DNA from: Planctomycetota bacterium
GTDB taxonomy: Bacteria > Planctomycetota > Phycisphaerae > Phycisphaerales > SM1A02
DNA length: 49,475 nucleotides
Assembly: GCA_016872915.1 (NCBI GenBank)
Contig: VGYQ01000010.1
Span: 1-49,475, forward strand
Direction of reading: 5' to 3'
Both the position numbers and the translations under genes were made by a program. This document shows positions 33,660-41,940 of this stretch, in pieces. Every line of letters begins with the position of its first letter. Position 1 is the first letter of the stretch. The notes below the pieces were generated by a model. It made no database searches, was not told the DNA's origin, and saw only the letters and a program-made list of their open reading frames with translations.

Positions 33660-36412
33660 CCTCGCGACCTCCACCAGCGGATCACGACCCCGAGAGACAG
33701 AAGGAAGACAGGCAGTCCGATCGACAAGCCCGCTGTCCACTGCAAACGCTCACGAACGGAGATGGCTCCGATGCGGGACGCCTGCCGCGCACTCCCGCTA
33801 TCGCCAAGGCGGGCATCGAGTCCAGCGAGCCACAGGGTGCCATTCACCGCAAGTTCTCGGTTGCCAGGGGTAAGAAGCACGTTGCCCGAGCCGGCCACAG
33901 TGCGCGCTGCATCAACCACAGAGGTGAACATCCACGACGGCGAGCCGATCACCAGCGCGCGCGTACGCGACCCGCCGACTCCGGCGCGCTCCGATGCGAC
34001 AGCCACACTGGTTCCCGCTTCGAGCCGAACAACCGAGCGTGGATCGGGTGAACGCCGGCGCCAATCCCGCTCGAGCGAACGTGCAGGCGCGGGCGGCGCC
34101 TCAAGAAGTCCGATCGCCTCGAGACTTGTTCGCACCGGCAGCACGGGAACGGCTACTTGCACACCAACCCTTTGTCCCACAAGCGCACGAGCGATCGGCA
34201 GATCACTTTCATCCACACGCAACTCCACTCGAGTCCTGCGTTCGGTCTTCCCCTCACCCACCGGAACATCATCGACGATGACCGAATCCGTCTGCGCAGC
34301 GGCACCCAACTTGAATGCGACCTCCGCCCACGGATCGGGTCGACCCGCAAGCGGTCGGAGGCTTGGACCGATCGAAAGAAGCAGCGGTTTTCCCTCGGCA
34401 ACAAGTCCGTTGACTGCTTCCAGAAGCGCACGCTCGCGCGCATCTCGCTCCAGCGACACCGTGCGCGGCGGCACGACCATCCAGACGCCCAGCGGGCCCG
34501 CAATCGGTTGCGGCGCCGCAGTCACTTGCCACTCGCGCAGGTCGATGCGTGCCGCACGGCAGGCATCGGCAATCGCAGAGACATCAGTGCCGTCACCCGT
34601 CGGCAGGAGGAGCGAACGTTCCTCCGAGTGCACCAGCACCAGTTCCGGGCGTGCATCGTCCAGGATGCTGCGCATCGCCGCATCGATGAGCTGCTCCATT
34701 CGAAAACGGCGGTCAAATCGAACGATGCTCGATGCATCGCTCGCATTGACTGCCAAAGCGGTATCGGCAACAAACGCAACACCGTAGGGCGACTCGATGA
34801 CGAGCCCACCTCCCACCGCGAGTCCCACCGAAACATCCTGCAGCGGATCCCTTGTGAGGACATCGATCGCATCGACAGTCCGAAGCAGTGCCCGCGCACG
34901 CACGCCCAGTTCGGGACGGACACGCTGCGCCAATTCGACAATCTCTGGAGCTGCATCGTTGGCGACACCACGTTCCACCAGCCAAGTGGAGAAGGCACCG
35001 AGTTGCGTCCCCCAGTCGCGGTTGTGGGCGGCGACGACCTGCGCTGCCTCACCGGCATCAGGAAGCGCTCGGTCCGGACGACTGATGCGCATGGCACCGA
35101 TCGTGCGGAGGATGGCGGGCGTTCCAACGGCAAGCGCGCGCATGGCGCTTCGGACACGCTCAAGTTGCACTCGATCCGCGGAGCCATCGGGCAGTCGATC
35201 GATCACCGCACCCAAGCGATCCGACTCGCTACCCGCAAAAGATGCCAGACGCTCCATCTCCTCACATCCTCTGTCCACCGCCGTGCCGCCATCGGCGGTC
35301 GCGGAGCGATGGCGGCGCATGAGCGCATCGACCCACTGCGCATATTCCGCAGCACCGCGCTGCGAGGTGGGATCGATGCGTGTCCACGCAATCTCCGCAC
35401 CCTCCGCCACCGCGCATCGGTCCACGGCTGCGAGCACATCCGCAAGTTGATCGCCGACGCTCCCACTCAATGCGCCGCCTGGATCGATCCATGTGATTCT
35501 CCAGGTTCCCTTCGTGCCTTGAAGCAGCGCAGACAACTGTGGCGCCACTTCCCACTGCCGCCCCTTCGTCAGGTCAACGGCCGAGCGCAAAACTGGAGCG
35601 CGGGCAACGGTGTAGATCGACACGGCAATGGCAAGTCCGCCAAGTACACCCGATGCAATTCGCACATTCACGGTGAACGCCGTTCGGCCTGATGAGCGCT
35701 CCGCTTCGGTGCGCTGCAGCGCCCACGCACCTGTGAGAAAAACAAATGTTGCAGCCAGAAAGTAAACCACATCAGCGCTATCCAACGCGCCAGTGAGAAA
35801 CCCCTCGAGTCGGCGGATCGGATCTATCGCGAAGAGCAGGTCCGCTTGATCCGCAGAAAGCGCAGGAGCAACAGACCGCAGTCCGATCAGCAGCACGAGC
35901 CAAAAGAAGAATGTGCCGAGATAGGCGACCGAAGCGCTTGTCGTCAGGGATCCGAAGAAGATGCCTGATGCAAGCGCTGCGCCACCAAGGAGCAGAACAC
36001 CGAGCGCAGCGCAGATGCACTCACCAACATCTGGATCTGCGAGCCATTCAAGGACCGCAAATGGCGCGCCGACACCGACGATTCCGAGGGCGAGCACGCC
36101 AACCATTCCTGCCAACCATCGTCCGAGTACAAGAGAAAACGGTCCCGTCGGACTCGTGGCGAGTACTTCCCAGAAACCACTTCGTCGGTCCTCTGTCGTC
36201 GGTCGCAGCGAGATGGCAGGCGCCACAAGCAGCATCGCCCAGCCAGCGGCTGCTGCCACCGCACGAATCTCTGCCGGTGCGCCCGGCGCGATCGCAGCGA
36301 CTCCCGCAATGACCCCCGTCATGAGGGTGAAGACGGCAAGGGCGCCCCATGCCGTTGTGGTCATGAACAGTGCCGCTGTTTCTCGACGCGCGATCGACAG
36401 GAGGGCCGGCAT
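33656..36412 (-). CDS. GldF-GldG fusion: ABC permease with exported auxiliary domain
   Basis: The 918-residue protein joins two parts that are separate genes in gliding Bacteroidetes. Residues 1-270 form a GldF/ABC-2-type permease with about six membrane helices (for example ALAVFTLMTGVIAGVAAI and TFFFWLVLLIGL). Residues 275-890 form the GldG-like extracytoplasmic ABC auxiliary domain, with alternating strands and helices as well as GPLGVWMVVPP and a Pro/Arg-rich stretch near 790-815. A final helix (about 895-915) returns to the membrane, ending RWWRSRG. It lies between the ATPase gene (one-base TGATG overlap) and the DUF4340 gene. The substrate is unknown; outside Bacteroidetes the set is not known to be tied to gliding. 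Confidence 0.85.
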   Translation of the reverse strand: MPALLSIARRETAALFMTTTAWGALAVFTLMTGVIAGVAAIAPGAPAEIRAVAAAAGWAMLLVAPAISLRPTTEDRRSGFWEVLATSPTGPFSLVLGRWLAGMVGVLALGIVGVGAPFAVLEWLADPDVGECICAALGVLLLGGAALASGIFFGSLTTSASVAYLGTFFFWLVLLIGLRSVAPALSADQADLLFAIDPIRRLEGFLTGALDSADVVYFLAATFVFLTGAWALQRTEAERSSGRTAFTVNVRIASGVLGGLAIAVSIYTVARAPVLRSAVDLTKGRQWEVAPQLSALLQGTKGTWRITWIDPGGALSGSVGDQLADVLAAVDRCAVAEGAEIAWTRIDPTSQRGAAEYAQWVDALMRRHRSATADGGTAVDRGCEEMERLASFAGSESDRLGAVIDRLPDGSADRVQLERVRSAMRALAVGTPAILRTIGAMRISRPDRALPDAGEAAQVVAAHNRDWGTQLGAFSTWLVERGVANDAAPEIVELAQRVRPELGVRARALLRTVDAIDVLTRDPLQDVSVGLAVGGGLVIESPYGVAFVADTALAVNASDASSIVRFDRRFRMEQLIDAAMRSILDDARPELVLVHSEERSLLLPTGDGTDVSAIADACRAARIDLREWQVTAAPQPIAGPLGVWMVVPPRTVSLERDARERALLEAVNGLVAEGKPLLLSIGPSLRPLAGRPDPWAEVAFKLGAAAQTDSVIVDDVPVGEGKTERRTRVELRVDESDLPIARALVGQRVGVQVAVPVLPVRTSLEAIGLLEAPPAPARSLERDWRRRSPDPRSVVRLEAGTSVAVASERAGVGGSRTRALVIGSPSWMFTSVVDAARTVAGSGNVLLTPGNRELAVNGTLWLAGLDARLGDSGSARQASRIGAISVRERLQWTAGLSIGLPVFLLSLGVVIRWWRSRG

Positions 36413-37359
36413 CAGCGAGCCCCCCCTGCACGACTGATCAATCTTCCAAAGACCTCCTCCAAGGGTGGTTCAACGCGCTCAAACCTGCGCACCGAAGCGT
36501 TCACATGCTGCAGCACCGCTGCAAGCCGGGTCGGCAGCGCGCCCACATCGGGATGGCTCTCGTCCGCTGCGACCACGATGCGAGTCCACCCATCGGCAAG
36601 CGATTCTGACCTGACCTCGATGACGCCTGCCACCGACCCAAGCGCACCGACATCACCGCCCGTGCACTCGAGATCGAAGCGCGCAGCGACGGCACCGCGT
36701 CGACGCAGATCGGTTGCAGTCCCCTGAGCGACCAAACGACCACCGCCAAGGAGCACAAGATGGTCGCACACGGCTTCAACTTCCGAGAGATTGTGGCTTG
36801 AGAAGAGAACCGTGTGCTCGCCGCGCAACGATTGCACAATCCCGCGGAAGGCCTGCGCCGTGACGGGATCGAGACCTGTGGCAGGTTCATCCAGAATCAC
36901 GACGGCGGGCGATGCCACGAGCGATGCTGCAAGCCCGACCCGCTGACGAAACCCTCGGCTCAGCGAACCGATGAGTTTTCGGCGTACAGACTCAAGCTGG
37001 CAGCGCTCCACCACCCGTGCCACCGCCGCCTTGTGAACGCGCGGCGCGACACCCCAAAGACCGCAGCGGAACTTGAGGTACTCATCGACACGTGCATCGG
37101 GCGGCAGCGCATTCGATTCAGGGAGATAGCCAATAGAACGGCGGGCAAGCATCGGGTCACGCCGCACATCGGCAGAACCAACGCGCAGCGAACCTGCATC
37201 GGGCGCAATCGCACCTGCGAGCATGCGAATCGTCGTCGTCTTCCCGGCGCCGTTTGGACCAAGAAAACCACACACGGATCCAGAGGGCACCTCAAACGAG
37301 AGGTTGTCCACTGCGCGTGTTCGCCCGAAAGACTTGGTGACCTGATCGACGCTGATCAT
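36412..37359 (-). CDS. ABC transporter ATP-binding protein (GldA-like)
   Basis: The 315-residue ATPase drives the membrane partner encoded next. Motifs: Walker A GPNGAGKTT (residues 34-42), signature LSRGFRQRVG (133-142, a variant of LSGGQ), Walker B VVILDEP (153-159), and the switch His in LFSSHNLSE. The C-terminal 90 residues form the extra domain usual in GldA/NatA-type ATPases. It is first in the operon with the GldF-GldG fusion and the DUF4340 gene. Its 5' region is shared with the divergent GAF-receiver gene (39 bases between). A TACGCT on the minus strand overlaps that gene's TACACT element through a GTAC palindrome. Confidence 0.93.
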   Translation of the reverse strand: MISVDQVTKSFGRTRAVDNLSFEVPSGSVCGFLGPNGAGKTTTIRMLAGAIAPDAGSLRVGSADVRRDPMLARRSIGYLPESNALPPDARVDEYLKFRCGLWGVAPRVHKAAVARVVERCQLESVRRKLIGSLSRGFRQRVGLAASLVASPAVVILDEPATGLDPVTAQAFRGIVQSLRGEHTVLFSSHNLSEVEAVCDHLVLLGGGRLVAQGTATDLRRRGAVAARFDLECTGGDVGALGSVAGVIEVRSESLADGWTRIVVAADESHPDVGALPTRLAAVLQHVNASVRRFERVEPPLEEVFGRLISRAGGAR

Positions 37360-37382
37360 GGTGGATGTGGCGCTCTGAAGCG

Positions 37383-37388
37383 TACACT
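37383..37388 (+). promoter_or_regulatory. Possible -10 box (TACACT) for the GAF-receiver gene
   Basis: CGTACACTC ends ten bases before the ATG at 37399, in the same form as at 8306-8313. The embedded GTAC palindrome places TACGCT on the other strand facing the ABC operon, so one short sequence could serve both directions. No ribosome binding site is seen. Confidence 0.4.
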
Positions 37389-37398
37389 CATCACTTCG

Positions 37399-38853
37399 AT
37401 GCCGAACTCAAAGCCGCCTGTTTCACCGCTCAACTTGCTCGACAATGTCGGAGCGGGCATCGGCATTGTGGATGCATCGGGGGATGTCATCTGGATGACG
37501 TCCCGGCTCGCGGAGCAGCCTGCAGAGACGCTGCGCCTGTTTGCCGAGCAGTGCACGCTCGCGCTACCGCAACTTGCCGCGTCGCCGACACTGCACCTCC
37601 GCAAGCGTTTTCGGTCGGGACTCCAAACCTTTGAACTGCTCATCTCTGCAGCCCCGGGTGGTGGCGCATCGGGCGTTCTCTTTGATGTATCCGCTCACAC
37701 GCGCCTTTCGGAGCGCCTCGATGGCATCGATGCGTCCGGCGCCGACCTGCTCGATCTCGATGCACAAATCGTGAATCCGCTCAACGTGGCTGAACGGCTC
37801 GCGCTGCTCGAGGGAAAGATCGCACAGGCCATGGAACGGGAATTCCCAGGGCAACCGTATGAGGTGCGCCTGCGAAATCGAAAGACCGATCAGCTCGAGC
37901 TGGTCATCGGTCACGGCATCGATCCACTGAGGATCGGCGAATCGATCTTTGCACGTCCAACCGCCAACGGCATCTCGGGCATCGTGGCAAGTTCAGGACG
38001 CAGCGTCATCTGCCGCAACGCGGACACTGATCCGAACTACCTGCCCGGACTGCCGGGGGCACGGTCGAGCCTGACCATCCCGATGCTGCTTCGCGAGCGC
38101 GTGATCGGCATCGTCAATGTGGAATCGCTTCGTGCCGATGCATTCACCGAAGATGACTGCCTCGCACTCGAGACCTATGGCCGATATATGGCGATGGCGC
38201 TCAATATTCTGGACATGCTGATCGTGGAGCGCTCATCAACAAGCGAGCGAGTGAGTGCGATCCTGCGCGATGAATTGGCAGTACCGACGCAGCGGCTTCG
38301 CGATGCCACGATGGATGTTGCCATGGGAAAACTGGGCGCGTTCGAGCATCTGGAGCGGGCGCTTGAGATGCTTTCGGCGAGGATCAAGGGTGCGACATCA
38401 GGCCCACAGTCGGTGCTTGGCATTGATCGACTGCCCCGCGATCGATCGCGTGACCCTTGGATCGAGGGCAAACGAATCCTCGTTGCCGACGATGATGCGA
38501 ATGTGCGCGAGACGATCCAAGGACTGCTGCAGGAGGCGGGTGGCGTCGTAGAGAACCGTCCGGATGGAAGTGCAGCACTTGAACTCGTTCGGCGTGCCCA
38601 AGAGGAAGGAAAACCTTTCGATCTTGTGATTTCTGATGTGCGCATGCCAGACCGCAACGGGTATGAAGTTTTTCGGGGCACACGCGAAGCATCGCCCGCG
38701 TGTGCATTTCTCATGATGACGGGTTTTGGCTATGACCCGAACCACTCGATCGTCCGATCGACGCAGGACGGACTCAACAACTTTCTGTTCAAGCCTTTTC
38801 AGGCAGGCGTTCTGCTTGAAGAGGTGCGCAAGTCGCTCGGAGCGCCGCAGTAG
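37399..38853 (+). CDS. GAF-receiver signalling protein without output domain
   Basis: The 484-residue protein has an N-terminal PAS-like or unassigned segment (about 10-100) and a GAF domain (about 130-270, with GISGIVASSGRSVICRNADTD and LTIPMLLRERVIGIVNVES). A helical linker (about 275-330) resembles a histidine kinase dimerisation region but lacks a convincing phospho-His. A C-terminal response-regulator receiver follows (358-480) with acidic pocket DDD at 364-366, phospho-acceptor Asp413 in ISDVRMPDRNG, and Lys465. No DNA-binding, kinase or GGDEF output is present, so it probably acts by protein contacts or as a phospho-relay. The ATG at 37399 is chosen because the longer frame crosses the divergent ABC ATPase gene. 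It ends one base from prmC. Confidence 0.85.
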   Translation: MPNSKPPVSPLNLLDNVGAGIGIVDASGDVIWMTSRLAEQPAETLRLFAEQCTLALPQLAASPTLHLRKRFRSGLQTFELLISAAPGGGASGVLFDVSAHTRLSERLDGIDASGADLLDLDAQIVNPLNVAERLALLEGKIAQAMEREFPGQPYEVRLRNRKTDQLELVIGHGIDPLRIGESIFARPTANGISGIVASSGRSVICRNADTDPNYLPGLPGARSSLTIPMLLRERVIGIVNVESLRADAFTEDDCLALETYGRYMAMALNILDMLIVERSSTSERVSAILRDELAVPTQRLRDATMDVAMGKLGAFEHLERALEMLSARIKGATSGPQSVLGIDRLPRDRSRDPWIEGKRILVADDDANVRETIQGLLQEAGGVVENRPDGSAALELVRRAQEEGKPFDLVISDVRMPDRNGYEVFRGTREASPACAFLMMTGFGYDPNHSIVRSTQDGLNNFLFKPFQAGVLLEEVRKSLGAPQ

Positions 38854-38854
38854 T

Positions 38855-39826
38855 TCACGGGGCGTACTGAGCGCGGAGCAGGCGCGGCAGTCCTTCCAGA
38901 TCGCGGAGCACCACGGCTTCTTTGAATCCGCTGGAGGATGCGATCTGAAGCGCCGACTGCTCCTGACTTGCGGCGATCTCGCAAAGGAGTCCGCCGCCTC
39001 GACGCAAAAGACGAGGCGCACACTCCACAACGCGCCGGACCATGGCGAGACCATCCGCGCCACCACGAAGTGCGGTCTCCGGCTCCCAATTCCGAACATT
39101 CGGCGGGACATCCTTCCACTCCAGATCGCTGATGTACGGCGGGTTGGCACACAGCACATCCACCGCTGCCTCGAGACCCAACCCAGCGAGCGCCTCATCC
39201 AAATCGCCCTGCAAGACCTCAACGACAGACTCCAGTTTGTTTGCCACGACATTCCGCCGCGCAAGTTCCACGGCAGCGGGGACGACATCCGCGGCAATCA
39301 CACGAAACCCGCCGAGTGGATCAGCCTCCGATACGGCGCGCTCCATTCCTTCGCCCGCTCTCCATGACAACTGCCGCCGCCCCATGCGCTGTGCCCGCAG
39401 TGCACGCGCCACCGCGATCGCGATGCATCCAGTTCCCGTACAGAGATCCACGATGCATAATGGCGACGGGCTCCTATCTGACGCCGTACCCGCCATACGA
39501 ATCGCTTCCTCGACCAACAACTCCGTACAGGGACGGGGGATGAGCGTGGCAGGCCCCACCTCAAGTTCACATCCATGGAACGCCCATCGGCCAACGAGAT
39601 ACTGCACCGGTTCATGTCGACCAGCGCGCTGCACAAGATCGCGAAGTCGTGCGAGTTCATCCGCTGTTGCCACTCGATCGACATCGAGATAGGTCTGCAG
39701 ACGCTCACAGCCCAGCACACTCGCGATCAGCAGATCCGTACAGAACTGTGGCGATTCAACCCCTTTTTCTGCGAGAAAAGGGTGCATCCATGCGCGCAGG
39801 CGGCGGATCGTCCATGGTTCGGCCAC
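38855..39826 (-). CDS. prmC: Peptide chain release factor N5-glutamine methyltransferase
   Basis: PrmC methylates the Gln of the GGQ motif of release factors RF1 and RF2. The 323-residue protein has an N-terminal helical domain beginning AEPWTIRRLRAW, a form familiar from PrmC proteins. HEPVQYLVGRWAF is next, then the SAM-binding motif IVDLCTGTGCIAIA, and the catalytic NPPY at 228-231 followed by ISDLEW. I start at a GTG at 39826, where homology begins. The minus-strand TACGAT lies six bases before it and there is no ribosome binding site. An in-frame ATG at 39898 would overlap the divergent small gene and adds unrelated residues. The 3' end nearly touches the GAF-receiver gene. Confidence 0.94.
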   Translation of the reverse strand: MAEPWTIRRLRAWMHPFLAEKGVESPQFCTDLLIASVLGCERLQTYLDVDRVATADELARLRDLVQRAGRHEPVQYLVGRWAFHGCELEVGPATLIPRPCTELLVEEAIRMAGTASDRSPSPLCIVDLCTGTGCIAIAVARALRAQRMGRRQLSWRAGEGMERAVSEADPLGGFRVIAADVVPAAVELARRNVVANKLESVVEVLQGDLDEALAGLGLEAAVDVLCANPPYISDLEWKDVPPNVRNWEPETALRGGADGLAMVRRVVECAPRLLRRGGGLLCEIAASQEQSALQIASSSGFKEAVVLRDLEGLPRLLRAQYAP

Positions 39827-39832
39827 AGCAGA

Positions 39833-39838
39833 ATCGTA
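39833..39838 (-). promoter_or_regulatory. Possible -10 box (TACGAT) for prmC
   Basis: TACGAT on the minus strand is followed by six bases and then the GTG at 39826, the spacing expected if transcription starts at the initiation codon. The divergent box for the gene at 39873 lies nearby at 39852-39857. Confidence 0.3.
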
Positions 39839-39851
39839 ACGCGAGCAAAGG

Positions 39852-39857
39852 TAGACT
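39852..39857 (+). promoter_or_regulatory. Possible -10 box (TAGACT) for the gene at 39873
   Basis: TAGACT, the same hexamer as in the fusA promoter, ends 15 bases before the ATG at 39873. The leader would be slightly longer than at the other genes, still without an evident ribosome binding site. Confidence 0.3.
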
Positions 39858-39872
39858 CGGCGGTCCGACCCA

Positions 39873-40337
39873 ATGATTCCTGAGACAACAACCCACATTT
39901 TGAAGGCAGTTGAATCCGCGGCACAAAGCGCAGGAGTATTCGGCGCCATCACCCGAAGCGGTGGGCGGTTGGTCTGCATGGCATCCGGCTGCGCTGCGCC
40001 AGCGGAATATGCGCTTGAAGTCGGCGGAGAGGGATGGCGGCTCTCGCTCGGGACTGCAGATCGCTGGCTCAGCGAATCGATCGAGTCCTCGCTTGTCGAG
40101 TCGCGAGACTCCATTGAGGATTTGTTCCGTGAGGCGCTCCTCGACTTGGGCTCCAAAGTCGAGCCGCCAAGGGTCAAGCACTTCCGCGACGATGCGAAGC
40201 GCTATGTCTTTGAGACACTGCTTTCTGCAGATGGAAGCGATGACGACGTTGCAGCGCGTTTGCAGATGTTTCTGCTGGCGTTTGAATCGATGTTCCGCCT
40301 GCTTGGTGATATGGACAGCGGACCGGATAGCGAATGA
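39873..40337 (+). CDS. Small protein of unknown function upstream of a glycosyltransferase
   Basis: I do not recognise this 154-residue protein. It has no signal peptide or membrane helix. Predicted layout is an N-terminal helix (HILKAVESAAQSAG), three or four short strands (GAITRSGGRLVCM, YALEVGGEGWRLSLG), then helices (LSESIESSLVES, IEDLFREALLDLG) and a C-terminal helical part (DDVAARLQMFLLAFESMFRLLG). The chain is acidic with two close cysteines (CMASGC near 50). Its stop overlaps the glycosyltransferase start by four bases (ATGA), so the two are probably translated together and may act together. An alpha/beta chaperone-like or regulatory role is possible, but nothing proves it. Confidence 0.7.
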   Translation: MIPETTTHILKAVESAAQSAGVFGAITRSGGRLVCMASGCAAPAEYALEVGGEGWRLSLGTADRWLSESIESSLVESRDSIEDLFREALLDLGSKVEPPRVKHFRDDAKRYVFETLLSADGSDDDVAARLQMFLLAFESMFRLLGDMDSGPDSE

Positions 40338-41890
40338 GTGCGCCCTCAGTCCTGATGTTGGGATGGGAGTTCCCCCCATTTATCACGGGCGGGCTTGGCA
40401 CGGCGTGCCACGGGTTGACGCGCGCACTCAAGCACGCAGGATGCGATGTGACCTTCGTCCTTCCGCGAGCAGTCGACCACACGCACGCATCGCACGTGCG
40501 TTTGGTCTCACCCGAGGGCTCCGCCCCACGGGACTCCGACTCCGTCGGTGGCTGGATCCCATCACCTGCAGCACGAATCATCGAATCAACCGCAGATGCC
40601 CTGTTGGCCAAGGACATTCACACGAGTGAGTCGCCTGCATCCGTAGCGGCTCGCCGTGAGGCTCTGCTCCGGGGAACGCCAGAACGCGTCGACATTCTTC
40701 GTCTTGGAAGCACGAATCAGGGTGCGTACGGTTCAGTGCCTCAGCATCGGGAGGCCCTGCGGAAGTCCGGCGTCAACCTGCACGAGGCCACAGGCGTTTC
40801 CGATCCGCAAACCATGATGGCACGGCTGATCAGTGCGGGCGTCGAACCTGCAGTCGCTTGGGAACAAGTCGTGATTGATCAGGTACTGCCGGAAGCTGCC
40901 ACACCTCATCCGACAGCCGCTGTACCACTGAGTGGCGGGTATGAGGGTGATCTGATCTTGGCAGCGGAGCGCTACGCGCAGTTCTGTGTGCAATCAGCTC
41001 GCCATCTCAAGTTCGACATTATTCACGCGCATGATTGGCTTACCTATCCGGCCGGGCTTGCACTCGCACGCCTCACCGGACGTCCGCTCGTGGTCCACGT
41101 GCACGCGACAGAGTTTGATCGCTCAGGCACCCACGTCAATCAGCAGGTTTACAACATCGAACGCCGCGGCATGCAGGGTGCCGTGCGTGTCATGGCGGTG
41201 AGCAACCTCACGCGCAACCTTTTGATCAACCGATATGGACTCTCGCCCAACAAGATTGATGTCGTCTACAACGGGGTCGATCTGGAGCCAGCGTCCTACG
41301 GCATCAAGCGCATTGAGCGCGGAGAGCGCATTGTGCTGTATTTCGGACGCATCACCATGCAAAAGGGTCCTGAGTACTTCGTACGCGCCGCAAAGCGCGT
41401 GCTCGAAGTGGAGAAGAACGTGCGATTCGTGGTGGCCGGATCAGGAGATCTTGCAAGTTCCATGATCGAGATGGCGGCAAGTCTGGGGATCGGCGGCAAG
41501 ATGACTTTCACGGGATTCCTGCGTGGGCGGGACATTCCGCGAGTCTTCGCATTGGCAGATCTCTATGTGATGCCGAGTGTTTCGGAACCCTTTGGTATTG
41601 CGCCACTCGAGGCCATGGGGCATCGTGTGCCTGTGATCATTTCAAAGAACTCGGGTGTCTCTGAAGTTTTGACCCACGCACTCAAGGTGGATTTCTGGGA
41701 TGTGGATGACATGGCCAACAAGATCGTTGCTGTCCTGCGTCACCCTCCCCTTCGCGCTGAACTGCGCGACCGCGGGCTCTTTGAGGTCCGGGGGATCACA
41801 TGGGACGGTGCAGCAAAGCACTGCCTCACGTCCTATCAACATGCCATGAACGCCGTGCGGCAGATCCCCTCGGATCCACGCCACCTCTGA
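40334..41890 (+). CDS. Family 4 glycosyltransferase (glycogen/starch synthase-like)
   Basis: The 518-residue protein has a GT-B fold and transfers a sugar from a nucleotide-sugar donor. The N-terminal domain opens like starch synthases, MLGWEFPPFITGGLGTACHGL (with the donor-binding GGLG). It is interrupted by a variable segment at about 55-200 that is rich in charged residues, and resumes at FDIIHAHDWLTYPAGLAL. The C-terminal domain has VLYFGRITMQKG and the donor site SEPFGIAPLEAMG (an E-x7-E motif). No signal or membrane helix is seen, so it acts in the cytoplasm or at the membrane face. Acceptor unknown: glycogen-like polymer and cell-surface glycan are both possible. It is coupled to the small unknown gene upstream. 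Confidence 0.88.
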   Translation: MSAPSVLMLGWEFPPFITGGLGTACHGLTRALKHAGCDVTFVLPRAVDHTHASHVRLVSPEGSAPRDSDSVGGWIPSPAARIIESTADALLAKDIHTSESPASVAARREALLRGTPERVDILRLGSTNQGAYGSVPQHREALRKSGVNLHEATGVSDPQTMMARLISAGVEPAVAWEQVVIDQVLPEAATPHPTAAVPLSGGYEGDLILAAERYAQFCVQSARHLKFDIIHAHDWLTYPAGLALARLTGRPLVVHVHATEFDRSGTHVNQQVYNIERRGMQGAVRVMAVSNLTRNLLINRYGLSPNKIDVVYNGVDLEPASYGIKRIERGERIVLYFGRITMQKGPEYFVRAAKRVLEVEKNVRFVVAGSGDLASSMIEMAASLGIGGKMTFTGFLRGRDIPRVFALADLYVMPSVSEPFGIAPLEAMGHRVPVIISKNSGVSEVLTHALKVDFWDVDDMANKIVAVLRHPPLRAELRDRGLFEVRGITWDGAAKHCLTSYQHAMNAVRQIPSDPRHL

Positions 41891-41925
41891 GTCACTGCGA
41901 GCACAACTGCGCCGGGGGGCGCTCC

Positions 41926-41931
41926 TATACT
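41926..41931 (+). promoter_or_regulatory. Possible -10 box (TATACT) for putA
   Basis: TATACT matches the classical -10 hexamer at five of six positions and ends nine bases before the putA ATG at 41941. It lies in a 50-base gap after the glycosyltransferase gene. No -35 or ribosome binding site is clear. Confidence 0.45.
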
Positions 41932-41940
41932 CGATGGACA

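Noticed and set aside
34157-35692. 511-codon plus-strand frame opposite the GldF-GldG fusion
   Set aside because: Antisense shadow: no start signal, no family motif, and the opposite strand encodes clear membrane and auxiliary domains.
36814-37398. N-terminal extension of the GAF-receiver gene
   Set aside because: It overlaps the divergent ABC ATPase coding region and has no domain similarity.
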